Positions 1-10,823 are shown, counted from the first letter of the stretch. The stretch is DNA of 64,000 nt from Streptomyces thinghirensis (GCA_021502835.1 JAKFGP010000032.1:54193-118192); one strand, 5' to 3'. The notes: a model not told the origin generated them from the letters alone. Made by a program: numbers and translations.

Positions 1-98
1 ACGGTGGTGGGGTGTCTGGCTGCCGGCGCGGGCCGCCCCCTGCGACCCGCGAGACCACCCCGCGCCCCGTACCCGTACCTGTACCCGCGCGATGGCTC

Positions 99-1511
99 TC
101 AGGCCGATCCTGCCCCCTGCGGCGGGGCCGGGAACGGCAGGAGGGCCACTTTACGTTGTCGTGGCCCCCGCCGTCCAGGGCGTGACCGACCAGGGACGCG
201 GGCGCTGTGCAGCGGGCGCGCGGCGGCGTCGAGGGGCATGGCCTCGGCCATCTCCTCCGCCGACTCGGCGTAGTTCCACAGGCCGTCCGTGCAGACCACG
301 ACCACACCCGGGCGGTCCGGCTTGAAGGACGCGGTGTGCGGCTCCAGTTCGTAGGCGTCGGCGCCGAGCCAGCCGGTGATCGCGTGGGCGCGCTCGTCGG
401 CGTACGCCTCGGCCTCGCTCATCAGGCCGGCCGCGACCATCTGCGCGGCCCACGAGTCGTCCTCGGTGAGCCGGGCGGGTGGGGTGCTCCGGTCGACCGG
501 CACCCAGTAGACGCGGCTGTCGCCGACCCAGCCGACGACCAGCAGGCCCGAGGCCACCACGGCGCCGACCAGGGTGCAGGCGGGGCGCGTTCTGGTGCGG
601 GGCCTGCTCGCGGGCGGTGGCGGGTTCGTCCGCCAGCGCGTTGACGGCGTGCGAGGCGGCGAGGATGGCGTCGTGCATGGCCTGCTGCGGGTGCGTGCCC
701 CGCGGCAGAGCGGTGAGCAGCGACTCGCCGGCCGCCCGGGACGCGGCGAGCGAGGCGTCGTCGGGGCGGGTCGCGGAGGACACGCCGTCGCAGACGATCG
801 CCACGGTCGCGGGCGTGCCGTCGGGCAGCGCGGCGCAGCCGACGGAGAACGCGTCCTCGTTGCGGTGATGGCGCAGACCGCGGTCGCTGACCGCGGCGAC
901 GGGCCCGACTCCTGCTCCATATGGTCGCGTTCGCGGGGCTGGGCGTGCCCGCAGTTCTCGCAGTAGCCGTCGTCGTCGACCCGGCCCGCGCGGCAGGCCA
1001 CGCACACCTTGGCGCCCGCGTGGTGCCGGTTCCGCCGGTCCGGCGGGGCCTGCGGCTCGGTCGCCAGTCGCGGGTCGGGCGCCTGGAGCGGGTACTCCTC
1101 GGGCTCCCGCGGCCGGTCGGGACGGTCGAACCGCACGCCGGGCGCGGGTGACTCCGGCGGCGCCGCCGGCATCGGCGGTGCGGCCGGTGGGGTCGGCGGT
1201 GCGGCCGGTGGGGTCGGCGGCGGCGGGGGAGCCGCCGCGAGTCGGTGCCCGGCACCTCGGCCGCCGCGTGCAGCGGGGCGGGCCGGCCGGAGCCGTCCGA
1301 GTCCCGGGCCACGGGCCAGTCCACGCCGTCCGGCGGTGAGGACGGCGCGGGCACCGAGTCGCCGTTCATGGCGATCGTCGGGCTGTCGTCGGGCCGCGCG
1401 GGCACTGCGGACAGGTCGTATCCGCACGCACCGCAGAAGCGGTCGCCCGACTCGAGGTTCCTCGCAGCTCGGGCACTTCGACACAGCGGCCTGCTGGGGC
1501 ATCTGCGACAT
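99..1511 (-). CDS. PP2C-family Ser/Thr phosphatase with two zinc ribbons
   Basis: A metal-dependent (PPM) protein phosphatase, about 470 residues. The N-terminus carries a zinc ribbon (CPSCEEP, then FCGACGYD after a frame jump). A Pro/Ala linker with a 21-bp tandem repeat follows, then a second ribbon (CVACRAG with CENCGH). The PP2C domain shows DRGLRHHRNEDAF, VCDGVSS, GDSRVYW, LTEDDSW, CTDGLWNY and a broken DNVT. The ATG at 1511 lies 3 bp after the stop of the PknG-like kinase gene, so the two are probably translationally coupled. It is the natural partner to reverse that kinase's phosphorylations; this is inference from position. About five frame jumps interrupt it. No membrane segment is visible, so it should be cytoplasmic. 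Confidence 0.85.
   Translation of the reverse strand: MSQMPQQAAVSKCPSCEEPRVGRPLLRCVRIRPVRSARAARRQPDDRHERRLGARAVLTAGRRGLARGPGLGRLRPARPAARGGRGAGHRLAAAPPPPPTPPAAPPTPPAAPPMPAAPPESPAPGVRFDRPDRPREPEEYPLQAPDPRLATEPQAPPDRRNRHHAGAKVCVACRAGRVDDDGYCENCGHAQPRERDHMEQESGPSPRSATAVCAITATRTRSPSAAPRCPTARPRPWRSSATACPPRPAPTTPRSPRPGRPASRCSPLCRGARTRSRPCTTPSSPPRTPSTRWRTNPPPPASRPRTRTRPACTLVGAVVASGLLVVGWVGDSRVYWVPVDRSTPPARLTEDDSWAAQMVAAGLMSEAEAYADERAHAITGWLGADAYELEPHTASFKPDRPGVVVVCTDGLWNYAESAEEMAEAMPLDAAARPLHSARVPGRSRPGRRGPRQRKVALLPFPAPPQGAGSA
1174..1215. repeat. 21-bp tandem repeat in PP2C linker
   Basis: Two adjacent identical 21-bp units (1174-1194 and 1195-1215). They encode part of the Pro/Ala-rich linker between the two zinc ribbons of the phosphatase. 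The unit length is a multiple of three, so copy-number change would keep the frame. Confidence 0.8.
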
Positions 1512-1514
1512 CAA

Positions 1515-4340
1515 CTACACCCACGTCCGGGGGCGGCAACGATTGGCACGTTCCACCAGGTCGATCCTCTACCTCGCCGCCCCGCGCCAGCCGAGCCAGC
1601 GTGCGGTACGAACGCTCCAGGCCGAAGCGCAGGCCGCGTTCGTCCAGGCCGCTGCCGAGCAGCGTCCGTCCCCCGGCGGCGGGCGGGACGGAACCCTGAC
1701 CTCCGGAGAGTACCCAGTCCAGCGCGCAGCCGAGGACCTCGGCCGACAGCTGCTCGCGCCGCGCCGGATCCAGACCGTACACGTCCAGCGCCTCGACCTG
1801 CCGCGCGGCGGCGACCAGATCGTCCAGGAACGCCACGTCACCCGCGCCCGCGTGCGCTGCCGCAGCCGTGCCCGTACGGCCGCGACGCGCGCGGCCGTGC
1901 AGTGTATGGACGACTCGGTACCGACTCCAGCGTCCGTACGGCACCGGCCCGGTCACCGCCGGCGAGCTGCACGCGGGCCAGCCCGAACGCCGCGCTCACA
2001 TGGCTCCGGGTCCGGACGACCACACGGGCGGTAGTACTCGGCGGCGTTGTCGAGCTGCCCCAGCACCTCCGCGCACAGGCCGAGCGCGAGCTTGGGCGCG
2101 ATCTCGCCCGGGAAGGCGTCGTAGACGGCGTCGAAGGCCAGCGCGGCGACCTCGTGATCCCCGGTCACCAGTGCGGCCAGTCCCCGGTACCAGACCACCC
2201 GCGGGGTCGTCGGGCTGCTCGCCTTCCAGGGTCTCCAGGGCCGTCAGCGCGCCGGGCGCGTCACCGTTCTCCAGCCGCGCCCGGATCTGCCGCAGCCGGA
2301 TCTCGGTCGACGGCGCGGCGCGGCGGCCAGCGCGGTCAGCAGCTCAGCCGGCGCGGACGCCCATGAGGCCCGCCAGGAAGCCGCGTTGGGGTCGCCCGCG
2401 TCGACCCGGGGTACCGGCAGGGCGAAGGCGGCGGTGGGCGCGTCGGCCGACTTGACCAGGCCGGAGACGCCGGCGTCGAGCCCGCCGGGCCCGCCGACGG
2501 CGCCGGGGTCCGCCGACGGCGCCGGGGTCCGCCGGCACCGTGGACACCGCCAGGTCCGCCGGCCTCGCCGACCGAACTCACCGCACCCGGCAGCCCGGCG
2601 CTCGCGCCCGCTCCGCCGGCCGGTCCGGTACTCGTGCCCGGCCCGCCAGAGCGCGCCGTAGCCCGTTCCCGCCCCGCCCGGTGCACCGACCCCCGTGCCC
2701 GTCCCGCCCGGCGCCCGACCGCCGCGCTCGTCCCGCCCGGCAACGCGGGGCCGTTGCCCGCGCCGCCCGGCCCCCAGCGCCGGAGCCGAGGCGGAGCCGC
2801 GCCTCCTCGTACCCGGCACCCGGGCTCCCAGCCGCGACACGTCGCCGTCCAGCCGCCGGAACAACTCCGTGTCCGTCACCTGATCTCCGGGCCGAACAGC
2901 GTGGACACGGCGGGCCGGGCGCGGCCCGTCTGGAGCGAGACCACTTCGCGCAGCACGCCCGTCAGCTGCTCCGCCATCTCCTGCGCGGAGGCGAACCGGC
3001 GGGCCGGATCCGGGTCGGTGGCGCGCACCAGCAGCCGGTAGAACGACTCGTACCGCCTGAAGACGTCGATGGTGTCCGGGTCCGGCAGGGAGTCGGCGTA
3101 GACGTTGGTGTAGCCCTGGAAGTCGAACGTCAGCACGGCGAGGGTGCGGCCGACGGTGTACAGGTCGGACGCCACCGACGGGCCGACGTCGGCGACCTCC
3201 GGCGCCTGGTAGCCCACCGTGCCGTAGATGGCCGACTCCTCGTCGTCCATCCGGCGTACCGCGCCCATGTCGATCAGCTTGAGCTGGTCCTCGGTCTGGA
3301 TGGCGTTGTCGACCTTGAAGTCGCAGTAGAGCAGGTTGCGGCTGTGCAGGTGGCCCAGCGCCTCCAGCGCCTCGATGCCGTACGCGCAGGCCTGCTCGAC
3401 CGGCAGCGGGTCGCGTCTGCCCTCGGGGGAGCGCCGCGCGTTGGCGATCTCCTTCAGCGACTTGCCGCCGACGTACTCCATGACGATGTAGCCGTCCAGC
3501 GAGCCCGTCCGCTGGTCGAGGTGCTCGACGAAGTTGTAGATCCGCACGATGTTGGCGTGCTCGATCTCGGCGAGGAACCGGCGCTCGGAGATGGCCGCCG
3601 CCATCGCGTCCTGGTCGCCGGTGTCCAGCAGGCCCTTGAGGACCACCCAGCGGTCGGAGACCGCCCTTGTCCACGGCGAGGTAGATCCAGCCGAGCCCGC
3701 CGTGCGCGAGGCAGCCCACCACCTCGTACTGGCCGTGCACGACGTCCCCGGCCTTCAGCTTGGGCACGAACGAGTACGGGTGGCCGCACGGGTGCAGAAG
3801 CCCTCCGTGCGCCCGGGCCGCTCCCCGCGCGCCCCGCCCGACCTTGCGCCCCGCAGTCCGAGCGCGAGCAGAACCGCTTCCGCTCGGGCACCTCCGGGTT
3901 GTCCAGGACCATCGCGCGGGTCGGGCCGCGGGATCGCCGGGACCTCGACCAGGCCGGCGCCGAGACGTCCGCGCGCGGAGGAACCGGCAGGGGAACCCGA
4001 GCTGCGCACCGACACCGACCGGCCTGTCGAGCGTCCCGACACCGACCGCGACAGCCGTCCCGACACCGAACGCCGAGACCTCGACGAGGCGCGACGACTG
4101 CGACGACGTACGCGAACTGCGGCCGCTGGACCGCGAACTGCCGCTGCCCGCCGAACCGCGCGATCCGCGTGAGCCCCGGCCGCCGCCACCGGTGACCCCG
4201 GTCGGCGTCGAGCCCACCATGCCGTTGGAGGCGACGACCGGCGCGAGACCGCACGTGTCGCAGTACAGCTCGCCGCCGCCCATGTCCTCGTAGGTCCCGC
4301 CGCAGCCGGGACGCTGACACGTCCGCTGTGCCTCACTCAT
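1515..4340 (-). CDS. pknG: PknG-like Ser/Thr protein kinase with TPR domain
   Basis: About 940 residues, against about 750 for mycobacterial PknG. It starts with a zinc-binding segment (CQRPGCGGTYED...LYCDTCG) and a Ser/Arg/Gly-rich stretch. The kinase domain has KAGDVVHGQYEVVGCLAHGG, the catalytic segment HSRNLLYCDFKVDNAIQ and DMG in place of DFG, followed by GTVGYQAPEV. PknG has a comparable DLG. After a low-complexity linker comes a TPR region typical of PknG (WYRGLAALVTGDHEVAALAF). Zinc site, kinase and TPR in this order are the PknG layout. In mycobacteria PknG controls glutamate metabolism through GarA/OdhI. Its ATG overlaps the stop of the upstream coiled-coil gene (ATGAGTGA). Several frame jumps occur, including around a 19-bp tandem repeat at 2491-2528. 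Confidence 0.85.
2491..2528. repeat. 19-bp tandem repeat inside pknG-like gene
   Basis: Two copies of a 19-bp unit (2491-2509, 2510-2528) and the start of a third lie in the low-complexity linker between kinase and TPR domains. The unit is not a multiple of three, so one copy shifts the frame. It is either a real length-variable site or an assembly error. Confidence 0.7.
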
Positions 4341-5746
4341 GACACTGCCTCCCCCTATGGAGTGTCGTTCCGGATCCTGCCGGGGTCGCGGGGCCTGCCC
4401 TGTCGCTCACGCGCCGGGCCCCGTCCGGTCCACCGGCCCGCCCCTGACCGGGCACGCGCGGGGCGGAGCCGAGCAGGTCGGCCGCCGCGTGCTGGTAGCG
4501 CAGCACGGCCTGCTCGGCTACGCGCAGGTCGCAGGGCGCGCTCCACAGCATGCGGCGCGCCTTCTCGTACTTCTCGGCCAGCTCGGGATCTCTCGGCGTA
4601 GCCGAAGCCGGGCCCACCTTCGCCTTGTACGCGTCGAGCCGGCCGCGCAGCTCCGCGCGGACCGCCAGCGGCGCGGTGACCGCCGTCAGCGACTCGCGGG
4701 CGCGCAGCAGCTCGTCCTCCGCCTTCTCCTCCAGGGACTCCGGGAGCGGGGACAGGCGGTGCCACTGCGCGTGTCTGCGGTACTCGGCGGCCGCCGCCAG
4801 CTGCTCCTGCAGCACCGTCGGCGGCCCGCTGACGACCGGCACCTCCGTCGCGGCGATCTTCGCCAGCACCTCGCCGCGCGCGGTGCGGGCCTCGGCAGTG
4901 TGCGGTCCGCGCGGGAGAGTATGTCCCGCAGGGACACGATCCGGCGCTCCGCGTCCTGGCGCACCGTCAGTACGGCGTCGATCTCGCGGCGCACGTCCTC
5001 CAGGGCGCGCGCCTCCCGGTCGTACACCGTGGTGTCGGGCCGGCCGCCGCCCGGCGCGGAACTGCCCTCGGCGGGCAGCCAGAAGGCGAGCGGGTCGGAC
5101 ACCACCCGCTCGCGCAGCTTCGTCAGGGTGCGGGTGATCCGCTCCAGGTCGTCGCCGGCCGGGTGCTCGCCGGGGCGGACGCCCACGGAGTGCGCGAGGC
5201 GGCGGGTGCGCTGGAGCTCGGCGGCGAGTAAATCGATCCGCGCGGGCAGCGCCGACCACACCGCGTCGGCGGCGACCACCATGTCGAGGGAGGTCGCGTA
5301 GAGCTGGTTCATCCGGTCGACCAGGGTCGCCAGCGAGTAGCGCTCGCTGAGCCGGCCCGGACCGCCGTCCAGGGTGGGCGCGGCGGCCGTGGCGGTGGCG
5401 CCGCCGGAGCCACCGTGACGGCCTCGCCGCGCAGCAGTTCGGTCAGCTCGGCCAGGTCCTCACGGCTGGACCAGCGGCACCGGGAGCGGATCTCCCGTGC
5501 CGTGCGCAGCGCGCCCGTGTACGCGTCGAAGTAGGCCCACAGCAGCGTGATCGACGCCTCCGCGGCGGCCCAGCGCTCGCCGGTCACCCCGGTGAGCTCG
5601 GCGCCTTCGAGGAGTCTGCGGCCCGCGTGGTCCTGGAGGGAGAGGAGCGAGGTCTCGACCGCCTCGTGCTCCGCGCCGAGCCGCGCCAGCGCACGGTCCA
5701 CCTCGTCCCGGTCCATCACCGGCCCGGTGGGTCCCGTGTCGCCCAT
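4333..5746 (-). CDS. Coiled-coil protein of the PknG operon, function unknown
   Basis: About 470 residues after joining frames, rich in Glu/Ala/Arg/Leu helices and with no signal peptide or membrane segment. Recognisable stretches are MDRDEVDRALARLGAEHEAV at the start, MNQLYATSLDMVVAADAVW in the middle, and LQEQLAAAAEYRRHAQW with EKAEDELLRARESL near the end. It lies between the binding-protein gene and the kinase, and its TGA overlaps the kinase ATG. I do not recognise a family. A scaffold or signalling adaptor is possible from position only. Start chosen at ATG 5746; ATG 5716 is an alternative. Confidence 0.7.
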
Positions 5747-5805
5747 CGATCACCCCTCGCTGTCGCGGACTTGTGCGTGCTCTTTCCCTGCGCTGCGGCG
5801 GTCGT

Positions 5806-6856
5806 TCAGTTCTCGCGCAGATACTGCGGGGGCGGCGGCTCCGACTTCCTCGAGTCGTCCCCCATGGTCTCCGACAGCCATTCGTCGTACGAGTGCTGCC
5901 AGCCCTCGGCCTTGTCCGCGCGCCACTCCACCAGGATCTGGTTGACCCGGCGTACCAGATCGTCGGCGTCCTTCTTCATCGCCACGCCGTAGTACTCGGT
6001 GGTGAAGGCGTCGCCCTGCAGTTCGACCGTCGGGTCCTGCGCGGCCTGGCTCGCGGCGAGCGCGCCGTCGGTGACCACCGCGTCGGCCTCGCCGAGCTGG
6101 AGCCGTACCAGGCAGTCGAGTTGGTTGGGCACGGTGGTGCTCAGGTCGGCGTCGGCGGACAGCTTGCCGTCCTGCTGGTCCTGCCCAGTGTGCTGAACGC
6201 CGTCGAACCCGCCGCCGTGCAGATCCTCTTGCCGGCGAGCGTGTCGTTGTAGCCGGTGATGGCCGAGGACTTGGGCGCGAGAACCTGCTGGCCGGTCTCG
6301 AAGTAGGGCGCGGAGAAGGCGACGTCCTGTATGCGGTCGCAGTTGATGGTCATCGTGCGGACCACCATGTCGACCCGGCCGTCCTGGATCGCGGGTATGC
6401 GCTGGTCGGTGGGGATCGCCTTGAACTGCACGGCGCCCGGGTCGCCCAGGATGTCCTCCGCGATGCAGGTGCACCAGGTCGATGTCAAAGCCCTCCAGCT
6501 CGGCGTCCCCGCCGCTGTTCGGGTCGCGGTAGCCCCAGCGGTAGCTGTTCTGGTCGACGCCGACGATCAGCTTGCGCTTCGCGCCCTCGCGGCTCTGGAT
6601 CTCGTCGATGGTGGGGCCGTCGGCGTCGTCCGGGGACAGCGTCTGCTTCTCCGGGTCCGTGCACTCCTCGGCCGCGCGCCTGGCTGCCGTGGGCCACCCC
6701 GTGGCCGGCGGTGCCGGTGCCCGAGCCGCCGGTCTCGCCGTGCGAGCGGACCACCGGCAGGAGCAGGGCGAAGAGCACGGCGAGGGAGCAGGCGAAGGCC
6801 ATCGCCCCCACACCGCCCCAACCCCTCAGTCCGGCCCGCAGCCGTCGTGCACGCAT
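5806..6856 (-). CDS. glnH: GlnH-like amino-acid-binding protein
   Basis: Family 3 periplasmic-type solute-binding protein, about 350 residues, with an N-terminal membrane segment (MAFACSLAVLFALLLPVV) after a basic start. Family features seen: KLIVGVDQNSYRWGY, LEGFDIDLV, FKAIPTDQRIPAIQDGRVDM, INCDRIQDVAFSAPYF, ADAVVTDGALAA and a C-terminal EYYGVAMKKDADDLVRRVN. The ATG at 6856 follows a strong AAGGAGG site. No transporter permease or ATPase is adjacent. As in mycobacteria, where GlnH works with GlnX to signal glutamate/aspartate to PknG, it is likelier to be a sensor than a transporter subunit. At least two frame jumps. Confidence 0.88.
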
Positions 6857-6918
6857 CCTCGCGCCTCCTTCCACACGGGTGCCCCTCCCCGCCCGTCCGC
6901 CGGGGCCCGCGCCCCGCT

Positions 6919-8391
6919 TCACCGGTACTCCGAGAGCCTGCGGCCGATGCCCAGCAGCGCGCCGGCCGCGCCGATCCCGGCCAGGGACGCCGGCGCCCTG
7001 CGGCAGGTAGCCCATCGCGTCCAGCCCGTCCCCCGCCGCCTGCTCGAACTCCCGCTCCTCGTGCTCGATGGCGGCGGCCAGCGAGGTGTCGACGCCGTCG
7101 AAGCACTCGACCGTGGCGCCCTTGCCGCCGATGACCAGGTCCAGCGCCTGCTGGTAGTTGCCGCTCTCGTCCTGCTCACGGGCCGAGGCGTGGCGCTTCT
7201 TCCACTCCGCCATGTTGCCGTCGGCCGCCGCGACCGGCCGCTCGCCCGCCTCGTCGTCGGCGAGCCGCCCCGCCTCGGCCAGGCCCTCGCCGAGGGTGTC
7301 CATGTTCTTCCCGAAGTCGAAGTCGTAGGCGTCGAACGTCTCGTCGCCCACCTTCTTCGTCCCCGCGCCGCGTGCCACCAGCGTGAGGTTCTCGTTGCCC
7401 CGGGCCTTGAGGAGGCGATGCGGGCGTCGTGCAGCACGTCCAGGGAGCGTACGCCGTGGTCGTAGGAGTCGCCCAGGTTCGACCGCGCGACGCTGTGGCC
7501 GACGACCAGCCAGAGCATGACGATCGTGGCGGTGGCCGTCGCGGCGACCAGGCCGTGGTTCAGCACCCGGTTGGTACGCCGGTAGTTGCGGTGCTGCGCC
7601 CAGGCCAGGGCGGCGAGCGCGAGGACGCCGAGGGTCAGCGCGGCCCAGGGTTAGGCCTGGCGTCCGCGTAGCCGGCGCGCAGCCGCTGGTATCCTCTTGT
7701 AGAGGTCCTCCGTCGCCGGGAGCATGTCCTGCCTCATCTTCTCGTTGGCGTAGCGCAGATAGGCGCCGCCGACCGGGAAGCCCTGGCGGTTGTAGGTGCG
7801 GGCGCGCTCGATGAGGCCCCTTGTACTCGGGCAGGAGGCGGTTGAGCTCGGTGATGGTCGCCGCGGAGGGGGAGTCGGGGTCGGAGTTGGCGGCGGCCGT
7901 CACGAGCCCTCGGCGGCCGTGCGGATGCCCTTCTCGTACCGGTCCCGGGACGCCTTGGTCTCCTGTCCGCCGGTCAGGAAACCGCTGGAGGCGGCGGTGT
8001 TGGCGTCGGCGAGGGAGCGGTAGATGTCGGCCGCGTCGGAGGGTGAGCGGCTGGCTGCGGGTGAGCACGTCGTCGGCGGCCTGGGACCGCGTGTTCATCT
8101 GCCAGGCGGTGACGGCGCCGAAGGCGACGACGAGCGCGGCGAGGAGCGCGCCGATGATCCGCAGCCGCCCGGCTCGGCGACGGCCGCCGCGCGCAAGCCG
8201 GTCCACGCCCTCGGCGAACGCGGTGCGGCGGGGCTCCGTGGGCGGCGGCCCGGCGGGGGCGCCGCCCGTGCGCTGCGGGGGCAGTGGCCGGGGCTGCGGC
8301 GGTACGGCGGGCAGGGTGGGCGCGCCGGTGCCCGGCGGTGGCGCCGCGCTGCCCTCGGCGGTCGAGTCACTGCTGACCTCCCCATGGTCAT
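6919..8391 (-). CDS. glnX: GlnX-like transmembrane sensor
   Basis: About 490 residues. A Pro-rich cytoplasmic N-terminus is followed by a membrane helix (GALLAALVVAFGAVTAWQM), a helical extracytoplasmic region (SAATITELNRLLPEYKG), a central membrane pair including VMLWLVVGHSVARSNLG, and a second helical region (KVGDETFDAYDFDFGKNMD). A last helix ends in LGIGRRLSEYR. The tandem extracytoplasmic layout matches mycobacterial GlnX, which pairs with GlnH. It is the first gene of the operon. The start is probably ATG 8391 (MTMG...) with a one-base loss just after it. Several frame jumps. Confidence 0.78.
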
Positions 8392-8494
8392 CCGTCGCCG
8401 CGATATCCGCACCGCACCGACATTCGCACCGGCCTTCACCCGATCTTGATTCGATCCAGGTGCAACGCACCCCACCCTGCCCATGAATACGCCA

Positions 8495-8515
8495 GGGGAA
8501 CCGGTTCGGTTCCCC
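8495..8515 (-). terminator. Hairpin between csnK and glnX
   Basis: A perfect 9-bp stem (GGGGAACCG / CGGTTCCCC) with a 3-base loop, 39 bp past the stop of csnK. It probably ends the csn operon and separates it from the PknG operon on the same strand. Confidence 0.65.
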
Positions 8516-8553
8516 GGTCCGGGCCCCTGGAGTAGGCGTCGGGTGGTGACGTC

Positions 8554-9527
8554 TCAGGTGGCGAAGTGTGCCCGGACCCGTGTGTGGGCCCCGGGGATGC
8601 TCCCGCACGGTCCGAGTCCGAGGAGGCCGCGCCCAGGACGGGGCGTGCCGTCACCACTCGGGGTACGGCCTTGGGGGGCGCGGTACGTCAGCAGGTTTCG
8701 TATGCGGTCGTCGAGTTGTGGGTGCCGTGCCGCCAGTAGCCGGCTGCCGCCCAGGAGGACCGGCGTCTCCTCCATGAGCAGGTCCAGCCGGGTCGGCGCG
8801 ACCGTGGCCATGGCCACCACCTCGTCGGCCTGCCAGGTCGACGACCGCCTCGGCGAGCGGGTCGCCGTCCCGCCGCCGTGGCGAACAGCACGGGGGGTCA
8901 GCTCGTGGCGCCGGACCGGCTCGATGTGCCGCAGGTGCAGGGCCTCGATGAGGGCGTACGCATCGAGCCGAGCCCGAAGTGGGCCGGCAGGGTGCGGGCC
9001 AGTTCCGTGGGCTCTCCGCGCCCCGTCCGCCGCCCGGGCCGCGTGCCACAGCGCCTCCTCGGCCAGCCCCCCAGCCGCCGCCCCAGTCGCGGAGAGGCGC
9101 CCGATGGCCGGGAAGCGGGCGGTGCGGCCGTCGGGGGCGCTGCCGACGCAGTTGACGCCGGCGCCGCACACGACGGCGACGCCGAGCGGCTCGTCGACGC
9201 CCGCCCCAGGGAGGGCGAACGTGTCGTTGCGTACGTCCACGCTCGACTTCGACACGCGCATCAGCGCGGCGGCAAGCTGCTCCTCCTCCACGGGCAGGTC
9301 GGCGTTGGCCAGGCACGCCGAGACGTGCTCGACGGAGGTGACGCCGGCCGCGGCGAAGGCCCGCGCCACCGCCTCCGCCAGGGCGTCCACGGCCCGCTCC
9401 ACGCCCACGGCGGGCGGCCGGGCGCCGCCGCGGGCCGTGGCGAGAACCTCCCGTCGGCCGTCACCACGGCCACGTCGGTCTTGCTGTTGCCCGCGTCGAC
9501 GGCGAGCAGGCTTGCGGTCAGGCCCAC
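8554..9527 (-). CDS. csnK: BadF/BadG-type sugar kinase
   Basis: ATPase of the BadF/BadG/BcrA/BcrD superfamily, similar to N-acetylglucosamine kinase, about 320 residues. The phosphate-binding start motif LLAVDAGNSKTDVAVV is clear, followed by DVRNDTFALPGAG and VAVVCGAGVNCVG. It would phosphorylate an imported amino sugar, probably glucosamine released from chitosan oligosaccharides. The GTG at 9527 overlaps the end of csnH (TGA at 9518-9520), so the pair is coupled. Last gene of the csnR-K operon. Frame jumps near 8900, 9050 and 9420; the C-terminus is uncertain. Confidence 0.82.
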
Positions 9528-10793
9528 GCCAGGTGCTCCCGGTTGTGTGCGATCAGCCGGTCGGTGAGCTGCTCGGCGTACGCGTACTGACCGACGAGGG
9601 GATGGGCGAGCAGCGCCCACACCGCGGTCCCGGCCGCCGCGCAGGGCGCGCTTCCAGGGCCAGGTCCTCGTACGCCGTCACGTTCGCCATCAGACCCGCG
9701 TACAGCGGGTCCACGGCCGGTACCGGCAGGAGCGGGCGCCCTTGCCGCCCACCGCGGCCGGCACCTCGATCACCGCGTCGTCGGGGAGGAAGGACAGCGA
9801 TGCCCCGGTTGTACGTGTTCTCGAATACCTGGTACGGGGAGCCGGCGCCGCCGAGCAGGGCCGCCCCGGCCAGGTCCACGGCCGCCTCCGAGTAGTAGGC
9901 GCCGCCCCACTCCGCCAGCAGGGGGGCTTCTCGTCCAGGGCCGGATCGCCGTACATCTCCAGCAGCCGCCGCTCCATCTCCGCCACCTCGGCGGCCCGGG
10001 AGGGCTTAGTGCGCCTCGTCGATCGACCTCGTCGTGCGCGTAGTAGTAGCGCAGGTAGTAGGAGGGGACGACGCCCAGGCGGTCCAGGAGGGGCCGGGGC
10101 AGGCGGAGGTCGGCGGCGACCGCGTCCCCGTGCTCGGCCAGCAGCCGGGGCAGGACGTCCTCGCCCTCCGGGGCCGCCGAGGCGGACGCCGGTCTCCCAG
10201 GCCAGGGGTGGTTGAGGCCCACGTAGCCGAGGTCCAGGTGGACGTCGGCGGGCGCCGACTTCGAGGAGCGCGGCGAACTGCTGTCTGCAGCCCGATCGCC
10301 ACGTTGCACAGGCCGACCGCGCGGTGCCCGGCCTGGAGCAGGGCACCGGGTCACGATGCCGACCGGGTTGGTGAAGTCGATGATCCAGGCGTCCGGGTTG
10401 GCCGCGGGGATCCGCTCGGCGATGTCCAGAACCACCGGCACGGTGCGCAGCGCCTTGGCCAGGCCGCCGCCTGGTCGTCTCCTGGCCGACGTAGCCGCAC
10501 TCCAGGGGCCAGGTCTCGTCCTGCTCACGGGCGGCCTGGCCGCCGACGCGGAGCTGGAGCAGTAACGGCGTCGGCGCCGTCCACGGCCGCGTCCAGGTCG
10601 GAGGTGGTGACGATGCGGCCGTCATGGTCCTGCTTGGCGAGCGGCAGGCGGAGGCCCCCTACCAGCTCCAGCAGTCTGCCGCCGGATCGACGAGGACGAG
10701 TTCCTCGACCGGCAGCGTGTCCCGCAACCGGGCGAAGCCGTCGACGAGTTCGGGCGTGTAGGTCGAACCGCCGCCGACCACGGTGAGTTTCAT
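9518..10793 (-). CDS. csnH: GH4-family 6-phospho-beta-glucosidase-like hydrolase
   Basis: Glycoside hydrolase family 4, NAD- and metal-dependent enzymes acting on (phospho)glycosides; about 425 residues. It shows the nucleotide-binding start KLTVVGGGSTYTPELVDGF, DAVLLQLRVGGQAAREQDE, IIDFTNPVGIVT, CNVAIGLQ and VGLNHL. The CNVAIG cysteine is the usual metal ligand of the family. In the csn operon it would split intracellular chitosan oligosaccharides. ATG 10793; multiple single-base frame jumps. Confidence 0.85.
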
Positions 10794-10823
10794 GCGGTCA
10801 TCAGTCCTTTGCTCATTCCTTGC

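Noticed and set aside
1009..2366. Long plus-strand open frames opposite the phosphatase and kinase genes
   Set aside because: They are Arg/Pro-rich antisense shadows expected in very GC-rich DNA, with no family features.
2540..4195. 551-codon plus-strand open frame
   Set aside because: Antisense to the PknG-like gene, composition dominated by Arg/Pro/Ala, no ribosome site or domain.
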